From Fragilaria crotonensis (lineage: Eukaryota; Bacillariophyta; Fragilariophyceae; Fragilariales; Fragilariaceae), in NCBI GenBank assembly GCA_022925895.1, contig JAKSYS010000198.1, positions 26,361 through 90,360 of the forward strand: DNA of 64,000 bases, given 5' to 3'. Positions 1 through 9,163 of the stretch are shown here, piece after piece. The position numbers and the translations under genes are program-made. The notes under the pieces were generated by a model that searched no databases, had not been told where the DNA came from, and saw nothing but the letters and a program-made list of their open reading frames with translations. Within the stretch, counting starts at the first letter, position 1, and the number at the start of each line of letters is the position of its first letter.

Positions 1-1420
1 GTACGAGGCTCTCTTGGCCATGAATGCCACCCGAAAGGCTCAACGTCGATATGACGAAGCGCAAGCTCTGGTAGACACGTGGAGTCGAGGAGGCGGCATC
101 GTAAACTTCACAATGCGACAGATAGAAACGGTAGCAAGATTTTTGCCCAATCAACGCGATCCTGATGAAATCGCCAACGAGGACGCAGAGAAGGCTAGGG
201 TACGAGAAGCGAAGCGAATACAACGCCAAAAGATGAAGGCTTTAAAGGAAGCAGCTAAAGTTGTTGTTGACTACAGACCTGTCATGAGTCGAATCATTGA
301 CGACTACCTATTTCGGTGTCCAACTTGGCATTATGCGCACACCATCAGTGGACTTCGAAGAAAATACAAGAGAGAAAAGAATGTATACGTGTATCGTTTC
401 AGCCAACCTACTCACATCCCTGGATACAAGGAATGCTGGGGCAAATCTTGCCACACTTCCGAACTGCCCTATGTGTTTCAAGCCATGCCGGTGATAAGAT
501 CAGACTACTCGACTCTGGGACCAATTGCGCAAAGAGAAGCACCCTCGGCTCCGGAATACCCGTACACTGATATCTTGGCTGCCTATCAAGGGGCGGTTGA
601 GGCCTACATAGCAGAGGATTGGCAAAACAGCGGAGTCGACGATGATCAGACTCAGGGCAATTACACTTACGCATTTCAACGTATCCTTAGTCACTTCTTC
701 GGTGACTATTTCAAGGAAGACGCCGACGAAGAGATATCGTCTGATATGTCGGAGCGCTGGACAGCATTTGCGAAGACCGGAGATCCTAACTACGAGGGTA
801 GCAAGGCTACCTGGCTTCCATGGCGGCACCAGCAACGCCGTTCTGATACTGACTCCCCGGTCGCGTCGGAAGATATGACCTGGCTCTTTGATGGTTATGA
901 CGAAGATTGAGCGAAGACGATCGGGATACAGAAGGGAGCGTGAAAAAATTGTGTGGGCTGATAGCAAGGCTGAAAGAGCCTACAGACGACGCGCTCTAGC
1001 CGCGCTGGGTTACGAGGTAGTCGATGAAGACATCTATCGTACTGAACTACGCCGTGCGGTACACAAGTCGCACGAGAATGAGCTCGATAAAGCCTTTCTG
1101 ACTAGTCGTTTTCTGTTCCGCAGTTCCTTACGGCTCGACCACGAGCAGGATTTGCGGGATGCAGAAGCTCAAGAGGTACTCCGCATCGCCCAGGAGATGG
1201 GGATAATGGGGATCGGACTTGCTGGAGAGCGTTCTTTATCTGAATGGAACGAAGATTTCTTTCCGGAGATGCTCGAGCTCAAGTGGCCACCTGAAGGTCG
1301 CTCTGTAGAAAGGGATTGCACCTGCGACATGTGGGACCGTATTCGATGTAAGTGAGCCTGTTCTATCAACATTGGAACTTATGCTGACTAACCATGATTG
1401 TAAACTCAGATCGATACTAG
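1..1420 (+). CDS. Carboxylesterase type B (cholinesterase-like), 3' part, frameshifted
   Basis: The window opens inside this gene. The reading frame from position 2 encodes the C-terminal third of an alpha/beta-hydrolase of the carboxylesterase type B family. The segment CHTSELPYVF carries the histidine expected in the Ser-Glu/Asp-His triad, and later come the family-typical helix ERWTAFAKTGDPN and WLPW. That frame stops at 908-910. Dropping one T at 908 continues into a basic C-terminal tail (frame 888-1347) that ends CTCDMWDRIR. A good intron follows at 1348-1409 (GTAAGT...CTCAG, 62 nt), and splicing gives the ending DRIRYRY with a stop at 1418-1420. The serine nucleophile and any signal peptide lie outside the window. 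The frameshift may be an assembly error, because the intron and tail look intact. Substrate unknown. Confidence 0.75.
1348..1409 (+). other. Spliceosomal intron of the carboxylesterase gene
   Basis: GTAAGTGAG donor and CTCAG acceptor, 62 nt. Splicing joins CGAT to ATCGATACTAG and gives a three-residue final exon. The size matches other introns in the window. Confidence 0.6.
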
Positions 1421-2150
1421 TCGATGATGTTTGCCCCGGCGAAGACCCAATCGCGCCCGCGAGCATCATATGGACCACCCCTTGAAGAGGCTGTTATCAT
1501 GCTCCTACCAAAGAGGCTCTTCGTCGTGCCATTCTTAGGGGTTTCCAGCGAAGTTCCCTCGATTCACAACGGAATCCTCGACTCGATGGTATGGTGGAGG
1601 GAAGGACGAGGGACACGATTTGACTTTCTTGCAACTGCAAAACTGGCACTAATGACTTTGGGGGAGTTAGGCTCGCGGGATCTGTGCTCTAAACTACGAG
1701 GTCGTGGTACCTGGTACGATTCGTATGATTTGTGACTCTAGGTTATGATAATGCCCAACGAATCCCAAGTTGAAGCGCTCTAGTAGGCTTAAGTGGACCC
1801 TTCGATTTTCCTTACATGGACCACAGTTGCGTGGCACGAGTCGTTTTTGTGGGTCGTCCTCAATTAGAATGACCCAAAGATGCCGCATTCGGCATTCGTG
1901 ATTGACTCGAGATTCGACTGCCGTTTTGGGGCTTTTTCGCCCTCCCAATGGGCAGGCAAAAATCCAAGCTGTTTATAAAAGTGTCAAAGTGCTGGTGCGT
2001 TTCCGGATGTCCGGTGATTTAATTATTGTAGTCTTTTTGATACATGACCGACGATGGTCATCAATGACTGCTCGAGGTGTCTGCTCCCCGCAAAGCTTCT
2101 CACACAATCCCTGCAAACGTCTGCGAAATCTCGAGTTATCCATCAGTTTA
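1421..2150. other. Intergenic, no gene recognised
   Basis: An open frame at 1424-1735 (103 codons, plus strand) begins right after the carboxylesterase stop, but no family is recognisable and its composition is not convincing. Nothing else stands out in this stretch. Confidence 0.3.
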
Positions 2151-2155
2151 CTACT

Positions 2156-2562
2156 ATGACGCTACTAACGCTCTCCCAAATGCCTCTGGAGAATGTACCT
2201 CTACCTCTGAAAGCCGATTGTATCAGTGCAAGACAAGCAGAGTCATCAAGCGTATCGGGACCAGCAGACGACCGAGATGCAGTGCTTCTGCAAGCAATAA
2301 AAACGGCGGTACCAGAGAAGGGGCTCAAAGCTCCAAGCATGATGATGTTGGGCATGAACTCGCGATTGATTCATCTAGATGACGAATCTTTATCGAAATT
2401 CAAAGAATACTGCTGAATGACAGAGACCTTCTTCTCTCTTGGTTGCTGACGCCTAGAGAAGACCAAATGGCGAGTTGTACGCATGGGGCGGCATCCATCG
2501 ACTCAGAAGCGAATTCTGCCGTGGCTCGAAACGAAGCAAAAAAGAAGCGCCCCCTGCCTACA
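2156..2562 (+). CDS. Possible small hypothetical protein, one frameshift
   Basis: ATG at 2156 opens a frame with protein-like composition (MTLLTLSQMPLEN...), closing at 2416. A second frame from about 2383, reached if one C is added in GATGACGAATC, continues with a helical segment (RILLNDRDLLLSWLLTPRED) and a Lys-rich end KKKRPLPT at 2562. The two together would make a protein of about 135 residues. I recognise no family. Both frames could be chance, since each is short; the helical, charged character of the second half is the only argument for coding. Confidence 0.25.
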
Positions 2563-3125
2563 TGAAGCAGCCAGAGTTCAGTCATGCCATACAACGTTGC
2601 CTGGGAAACGCCGCACAGATCCGGTCAGTTTCCAACTGACAGCCGTTGTTGATGCCGTTGGGCACAACAATCTAAGAATCATAACTTTTTGTCAATATCA
2701 CGTTATAAGAGTAGTCAAAAGTTAGGTAAGCTAGACTACTGTAGGGTGATGTCTCCGATCGCGTTTGGTGAGCTCCAACTGCCAGTTTCGTCGATCCCTC
2801 CAGAGTTTCCTCCAACAAGTGCATAATAGTGCAAGACTTCAACTCGAAAGCCACTCCCTGAATGTCTGTTGAGACGAGGTTCCTGAATTCAGGCTCTTCC
2901 TAAATGAAACCGTGTAGAATCTGCGGAGATATGTTTCAAAGCTCTGGAACCCCCTACCGGGGAAAGTCCGGAAAATGTCGTTACTCCGAGAGTCATTACG
3001 TATAAATGATATGAGATATGACACATCGGTAACCTTCACTGCCGGACTGCCGGTGGTCGAATTGAAATCCAAATCTACCGGACTACCGGTAACAGTAGAC
3101 CCATACACTGTATGACTATTGAGGC
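2563..3125. other. Intergenic, no gene recognised
   Basis: Contains short repeats of the type CCGGACTACCGGTA near 3040-3095. No supported gene; open frames here are short and compositionally unconvincing. Confidence 0.3.
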
Positions 3126-3133
3126 CTCGGCAG
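3126..3133. repeat. 8-bp target site duplication, left (CTCGGCAG)
   Basis: Exact copy of 5808-5815, immediately outside the hAT inverted repeats. Confidence 0.9.
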
Positions 3134-5807
3134 CAGGCCGTGTTAAACTGGGGTATTTTGCTTTTATTCTGGGGTATTTACCCCAGAACTCGTCTCGAAT
3201 TCACCCCAGTTTAAAATCACGTAGAATACGTAGGAGCTAGTATACTACATGTTACGTTTCGGAGGGAAACTCGTGTCGTTGGACTCGTTTATGCTTCAAT
3301 TGCTGTGCTGGTTCATCAAGCAAGTGTTATCACAAAGAAAATGACAACCAAGCAACAAAGCAAGTCTGAAGCCAACCCATTTCCATGAGAAATGGTTGAA
3401 GGCTTATGGGCTTCGTGTGACTGCTCGAGATGCTGCAACAGGCAAGATATGCTCTGTTGAATGCCGATTTTGTCGAGCATTCGGAAAGAAGTCCGTCGTG
3501 TTGATGCAGCACGTGCACCGAGAACAAAAATCAAGATGTTTACAAAGCCGTGGAGGCAAGATCACATGAAGACTCATATGCTTGATCAACATGCACAGAG
3601 ATTTGAGGAGTATGTCGCCCTTCCTTCAGGGGAAAAGGAGGCGTTCTTTGATACAACTTCTGTCGGTGCGGCTAAGCAAGCAGTATTAGCTGCAAAGTTC
3701 TCCAGGCCAGTTGCCAATGATGCAAGTCTCAATGTTTGGGTTGACAAGGCTATTGTGGAAGGAATCATTGGCAACATGCTTTTTGATCCCGATGATGACG
3801 ATACATTGACCAAGGAGCGTTTCATGTCAGTATTCAAAATCCAGGAACAGCTCTCTCTTGATGTCGACGAATGTGAAGGAAGAGATGAAGGAGAGGAGCA
3901 CTATGCTGCTACAGTAGCATCAAAGGTGCATTTACTCTTGCATCAAAATGATTGCAAGTGGGCTTTCCTTTCGACAAGCATCGAAGGTCATGCAAGACAT
4001 GAAGGAGACGCTTGGTCTTTCTGCACTTGGATCGATGACACCACAAAAGTAAGCAGCTTTGCTCGAGTTGTTTGTGCTGCAAATTTGCAGACTATCTCCG
4101 CAATGCTTAAGCGGTCCTGGGCTTTCTCCATTGCGCTTGATGGTGGAAACAACAGCGACACCTCGTATCTTGATATCAGGATTCGTATTGTTTCCGCGAA
4201 TGGTATTTTGTCAATCCTGCACTTGCTTGCCATCCCAATGCGTGAGCGTCACACCGGAGAACACATGTTTAACCTCACCTCAACTTTGCTTGACAATCTT
4301 GTGCCTGATTGGAGGAGTAGAATCATCTCTGTTACTACCGATGGAGCCTCAAGCATGACAGGGCAATATCGTGGAGTTGCTTCTCGGCTCAGCAATGTTG
4401 CATTGCCAGGCTTCTATCGAGTTTGGTGTGCATTACACCAGCTTGACCTTGTCTTGCAGCGATTGTATAATGCTTTGTGCGACGACTCTTTTGTTGGCAC
4501 AGTAACTTCACTTACAGGCCATCTTCGCAGGCAATTCAATCTCATCGCAACAATGGGATCCAAGTGTCCTCGATTTGTTAACACTCGCTGGATGTCAATG
4601 AGTAAGGTCGTCAAGTGGCTTGTAGCCAACCGAGTGGCTGTCAATGAACACCTGGCGACCAAAACTGTAAACTGGTTACCCACTGATGCATGGTGGATTG
4701 TTGTGTGTTGTTTGAACCGAGTCATGAAGATTGTTGATGTCGCGATTGTATCTCTTCAAGGACAGCAGCTTCAGGTTTCAACGCAGCGACAAATTCTTGA
4801 TGGTCTGAAGTTTGACTTATCGAAGCTCAGTGGTTCGGTTTTGGGACCATTGACAACCGACGAAATCGCTCGATTGAATGAAACACATCCGCCGACAGTT
4901 CCATTGTTGATACCTACTCTGGAGGATGCGGCAACAATTCGAGAAAGTCATGTTTTCAACGGTAAATTTGCTATGAGACTTGACGATGCTCACCATTTCA
5001 TCGATAATTGTGGTTCCTTTGTCATGGAGCGACTTCAGAAGTTGTCAGCTCCTGAAGATGGTGGGAACCTATTGGAGTATGCACAAGTCTTGAAGAGTGT
5101 TGGTCGTATGTTTGTTGATTTGATCAATGGTGTGGACTCGATTCAAGCTGAACGTGATTCATCAAACGCCTCCGCTGACTACTTAGTCCCTCCATCAACG
5201 CCTTCTCAACTGCAATTCATGAGCAATCGAGATTTCTCCATCTTGCTTCAACAGCAGCGTGAGAGACTTCTTCATACTTGGCAAAGCACTGAGATTGATG
5301 CCCTTGAGGAGCAGTTTGACGACATGAAGCAGTTGCTTGCTCAGGATGCTCGTATCAAGGCAATCATTGAAAACGAAAAGGTGTTGACCTCCTTTGCTGA
5401 GGCTTGGGCTCCATTCGACAGCAAGCGATTTGACCCGCTCAAACTCTTCTTTGGTGGCCTTGCAACTATCTTTCCAGGTACTGCGACAGTGGAGTCTGAC
5501 TTCTCGTTGATCAATTGGGAGAAGGATGACTATCATTCTAGTCTCACCGACTTCTCCCTTGAGGGAATCCTACACAGCAAACAGTACTTTGAATTGCTCG
5601 GAATAGCCAGCAATCATATGAAGTAGTACTAGTCATGTAGTCATGATAAACAATTAGATATTAGCATCATCACTTCGCGTCTAGCTACGATAGAAATCAG
5701 GCCCCCGATTGATGACCCCGGAATAAACCCCAGAACAAGACTCAAATTTACCCCAGAATAAGCTTATTCTGGGGTTTTTGGGGTATACCCCAGTTTAACA
5801 CGGCCTG
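3134..5807 (+). mobile_element. hAT-superfamily DNA transposon, complete ends
   Basis: The 2,674-bp element has perfect 22-bp terminal inverted repeats beginning CAGGCCGTGTTAAACTGGGG (3134-3155 and its complement at 5786-5807). It is flanked by an exact 8-bp target duplication CTCGGCAG (3126-3133 and 5808-5815), the hallmark of hAT insertion. Just inside both ends are repeated CCCCAG/CTGGGG and TACCCCAG motifs, probably transposase-binding subterminal repeats. It carries one long transposase frame on the plus strand. A 766-bp relative lies at 31182-31947. The perfect ends and TSD argue for fairly recent insertion. Confidence 0.92.
3341..5626 (+). CDS. hAT transposase, N-terminal zinc finger broken by frameshifts
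   Basis: The main open frame, 3461-5626, has 721 codons. Visible hAT features are the RNase-H-like catalytic segments around IALDGGNNSD and VTTDGASSMTGQ (acidic residues), CALHQLDL (CxxH motif), and the C-terminal dimerisation region FFGGLATIFPGTATVESDFS, which holds a glutamate. The true start is probably ATG 3341. From there two indels are needed, near 3364-3370 and at the A-run 3485-3487. They separate the first half of a BED-type zinc finger (CRFC, near 3460) from its second half (HMKTHMLDQH, near 3570-3600). The copy at 31420 shows the uninterrupted N-terminus. If the indels are real, DNA binding is impaired; if they are assembly errors, the element could be autonomous. Ends ATGAAGTAG. 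Confidence 0.85.
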
Positions 5808-5815
5808 CTCGGCAG
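5808..5815. repeat. 8-bp target site duplication, right (CTCGGCAG)
   Basis: Exact copy of 3126-3133, immediately outside the right inverted repeat of the hAT element. Confidence 0.9.
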
Positions 5816-6279
5816 TCGACAGGGAGGCAAAAAAGTGAAGGTGGAGTGTATCGTGCAACAGACATTCTTTCTTGTTGTTCCCAAACTCCGCTTCCTCCAA
5901 ACAAGGTAGGTTTGTTCCTTTGACAAGCAGCATGCTGACTTGACTCCTGCATCTTGCTGTGTTGCCGATCCCATACCCATGAATATTTAGGCTTCTCGTG
6001 AATTGCAATATGTTGTCCAGGCATGATTGATCTACTGCCCACCCAGCCATGCCAATAACTCATTGAATTGTCGACACTGATGAGATCTGGTGGTTTGAAA
6101 TGGTTTTGCTTGTTTTTGGAAATCCATCCTCCACAGCAGCAAGTCAACAGGAACAGCTGCTGGTGCAAATGTCTCATACATCCTGTATTGTTGCTTGGCT
6201 GGTATTCTTGCTCTCTCTGTGTTATGAAAACCACCTTGCTCCACAAAAATAGTACCAACTGAAAACTGCTGAAAATCAA
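5816..6279 (-). pseudogene. Transposase relic, possibly piggyBac-like DDE
   Basis: A minus-strand frame (start 6279) includes ISVDNSMSYWHGW and SIMPGQHIAIHEKP. These resemble the DDE segment seen in piggyBac-like (DDE_Tnp_1_7) transposases, where an S-x-D-E/N-S-M block is followed by a KP-containing strand. The frame runs into the neighbouring hAT inverted repeat, so the intact gene is not here. No terminal repeats or TTAA target sites were found for it. The assignment rests on a short motif and is tentative. Confidence 0.35.
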
Positions 6280-6713
6280 TAATTTAATGCATGTTATGAC
6301 TCAATTGATCTTTTCCTTGAAAAATTATCTCTATCCCAGAGGTATTAGGATGCACCCGGGATGAGCATCAAAAAGGCATGACAGGGAACAACCCCCCCCC
6401 CCCCCCCCCCCAGAGTGAGCTTGGCATGTCCTTCGCGTGTGGACCTTTGATCCGTGATCAAATTCCAGTGGTCGAGAGAAATGTACGTCAAAAAAACTGG
6501 ATACATTGATGTTCATGACACAAATGATCTTGCAGATCCCATCGAAGTCTACACCACGAAGGCGAAGGAGACAACGAACTCAAAATGTAACAATCAAACC
6601 TTTTAGTCGGGTCCTGCATAGATCGGGGACTTCATAAAGAGCGGTGCGCGAGAAAAACACCATACATGACCTGAAAGACTTATAAAGGATGTCTAAAAGT
6701 ATATTCTATGTCA
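6280..6713. other. Intergenic with a C20 homopolymer
   Basis: Contains a run of 20 C at 6392-6411. No gene seen. Confidence 0.4.
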
Positions 6714-7511
6714 CTATCGTGTTTGCGTCGTCGGGCTAACGCAAGAAGATCCTTCGTTGAGGCTGCCGGTGGTTGCAGTGTCGATCACCCATTTAGGTTG
6801 TGGCACACGATTCTGCTTGCATTTGTGTTCCTTGTCCGTATCGTCACCCATGACATGTGTGATATCACTTGCTGCTGAAAGCCGCGATCGCCGTTTGTAC
6901 ACGCGCTTGATCGACTGCAGCACCCGCTGAAACAACAAATGGGGAGACTTGTTACGATGGTGCCAAAGGGATCGGTGCGCTTGCCGAAAAAACTTGTGTC
7001 GCGCCGATGACACCAGAAAGCGCCACCCTCCCTTGCTCCACCACCGTGAGGAGTACAGGAATTTGGCAAATGGCAATCCTAATGATTGCAGTAGTGCGAG
7101 CGAACATATCTCGATAACGATCCGCGTCACAGTCCCGTGTGTCCAATCATGAGGAAGACGGTTTTCGGAAAGAGTTGACGTGGGGGCAACGAATGGAACT
7201 ATTGACTGCGTATACTCGGGGATTGACCAAGATTCTGGGTGTTTCAACCAAGATTCGGTCGTGTTCTCATAGGCGTCGTTCGTTGGGAACATGGTGTACC
7301 CGTTTTCGGCAGTTGGACACGGGGCGAAGGAAGCAGCTCCTATCAGAAGGAGTAACAAGAATGATGACGCTAAAGCTGGAAGAAAGAAATAATCCCCACG
7401 CCGTCCTTCTTTCTCTTCATTGTGTTGCACCAAACGAGGCAATTGGTAGAATCTCCAATGCTCGAGCATTGATTCTTTCACGGATGTCTTGTCCATCGCG
7501 ACAATGTTCAT
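6714..7511 (-). CDS. Hypothetical membrane protein
   Basis: A complete 265-codon frame starts at ATG 7511. One clear hydrophobic segment (ALASSFLLLLLIGAASFA, about residues 46-63) follows a charged N-terminus. A second, weaker one is IVIEICSLALLQSLGLPFA (about 131-149). The C-terminal third is strongly basic, with RVYKRRSRL. The pattern suits an internal-membrane protein with a basic soluble tail. I recognise no family. An antisense frame at 7139-7513 is treated as a shadow. Confidence 0.5.
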   Translation of the reverse strand: MNIVAMDKTSVKESMLEHWRFYQLPRLVQHNEEKEGRRGDYFFLPALASSFLLLLLIGAASFAPCPTAENGYTMFPTNDAYENTTESWLKHPESWSIPEYTQSIVPFVAPTSTLSENRLPHDWTHGTVTRIVIEICSLALLQSLGLPFAKFLYSSRWWSKGGWRFLVSSARHKFFRQAHRSLWHHRNKSPHLLFQRVLQSIKRVYKRRSRLSAASDITHVMGDDTDKEHKCKQNRVPQPKWVIDTATTGSLNEGSSCVSPTTQTR

Positions 7512-8347
7512 GATTCTTGTTTTCTATGAACAGTCCAAGTCCCCTTTGGCTTACATCACCATCAAGCTAGAACAACAGGTTCTTGTTGTGTCAGGACATC
7601 CAAACCGAAGTCATATCGGCGATTTAAGATTTGTGGGTACCAATACGATCCCACCATTCACAAAGAGTTGATTGGAAGATTGGAAGTCTCGAATCTCGTC
7701 AACCCAACGTATGAAACGACGCCGTCATGAGTCGTGATTCGTGATGTCTATCGACGTCATCCTCAGTGCAATCCAGTAGGACTGCGGTACTGGATACCAG
7801 ATACTGCAAGTCGACTCACGGGGATTGAGGGCGTGCATCACAGGGAGTGGCAGGGGGCAGGCGGGGCGTGTCGGCGTGTCAGGTTCTTCGACGTCGAACG
7901 TCAAACCCCCACTATCTTACATACCAGTCTCCATTCGCCATTCTCCAGTTACGTGTACTTGGTACTCGGAGTACCGTAGCACTCGAACACTTCGAGACTG
8001 ACGCGCCAATCTTTTGTGAAACATTCCGAACGAATGTTCTTGTGACGACGGGACGCAAGACGCAAGACGCAAGCTACAGTTTGCGACTGGTACTCGTACT
8101 TCTGTACTTGAACACAGTTACAGGATAATGCAATATTCCGAGAACAGGGCTACAGTACTTTGATCTTTGAACCAAGGAGTACAGAACACTGTACTGTAGT
8201 ACTGAGTACAACGTACAATGGTACTGTCATATCTGACTACCATGTACTCCAGTACTCGGAGTACTGTCTACTGGCTTTTTGTGGGGATCATTCTCTCCGA
8301 TGATGTGTCTCGTTCAGCTGCAGACAAAATCAATTCTGAGATCCATC
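7512..8347. other. Intergenic, rich in GTAC palindromes; ClpP promoter side
   Basis: Contains the 15-nt palindromes GGTACTCGGAGTACC (7961-7975) and AGTACTCGGAGTACT (8251-8265), plus many TACTG/CAGTA repeats between 8080 and 8275. No gene seen. The second palindrome lies about 85 bp upstream of the ClpP start codon. Confidence 0.4.
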
Positions 8348-9101
8348 ATGGCTTTATATTCATTTGCTGCCGCTGCGTCTCGCGCGTCATCACTCCTTCG
8401 CTCCACAACTCTTCGTCATTACTCAGTTCCCATAGTCTTGGAACAGGGACCTGGATCCGAACGCGCCTTTGATATTTACTCGCGATTGCTCCGCGAGCGT
8501 ATCATCTGTGTCCATGGCGAAGTCACCGATGTGATGGCCTCCCTCGTGACGGCACAATTGCTTTTCTTAGAGGCCGATGCGCCGGAGAAACCAATCTACA
8601 TGTATATCAATTCGCCTGGAGGACAAGTTACGTCAGGAATGGCCATGTACGATACGATGCAGTACGTATCACCCTTGGTGCATACGATTTGTATGGGACA
8701 AGCTGCGTCCATGGGATCGCTGCTCTTGGCAGGAGGGGCTCCTGGCTTTCGATTCGCACTGTAAGTGGATTTATGTGCTGGGTATGTTCGGTGCTTGCAT
8801 GGAAAGTACCGCGTGACAATGTTCTCACACGTTTGGTGCTTGTTCGAACAGTCCCAACTCGCGCATCATGCTGCACCAACCCAGTGGAGGTGCAGCTGGG
8901 AAGGCCAGCGATATTGCTATCATGGCACGAGAGATTCTGCGCACGAGAGCCACCCTCAACGACCTATATGTGCACCACACCGGTCAGCCCCTAGCGGAAA
9001 TTGAGCGAGTCATGGATCGTGATACCTTTCTGGATGCCAAGGAGGCACTTGAATTCGGTGTCATTGATCAAATTCTCGAGAAGCGAAAGAAGGACGATTG
9101 A
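8348..9101 (+). CDS. clpP: ATP-dependent Clp protease proteolytic subunit, mitochondrial
   Basis: Two exons, 8348-8760 and 8852-9101, give 220 residues, the usual ClpP length plus a presequence. ClpP is the barrel-forming serine protease that degrades unfolded proteins with a ClpX-type ATPase. The catalytic triad is in place: Ser121 in MGQAASMGS, His146 in [10 protein letters not shown] and Asp195 in DRDTF, with the spacing of bacterial ClpP (25 and 49 residues). YINSPGG (87-92) is also typical. The N-terminus ([20 protein letters not shown]) is Ser/Ala/Arg-rich without acids, so a mitochondrial presequence is inferred. A complex-plastid protein would need a signal peptide, which is not seen. 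The frame is fully intact. Confidence 0.93.
8761..8851 (+). other. Intron of clpP
   Basis: GTAAGT donor and GAACAG acceptor, 91 nt. Splicing restores the conserved [13 protein letters not shown]. Confidence 0.9.
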
Positions 9102-9163
9102 TGTCGATAGCTACGAGAGACTGATGAAAAATACTTAACAGGTCATGGAGACTCAACCGTACA

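Noticed and set aside
888-912. Very short intron explaining the carboxylesterase frame change
   Set aside because: The only GT...AG pair gives 18 nt, too short for splicing; a one-base indel is simpler.
6392-6411. C20 run as a possible regulatory or structural element
   Set aside because: Single homopolymer; its length is likely unreliable in the assembly and nothing around it supports a function.
7139-7513. 124-codon plus-strand frame
   Set aside because: Antisense to the more convincing membrane-protein frame at 6714-7511.
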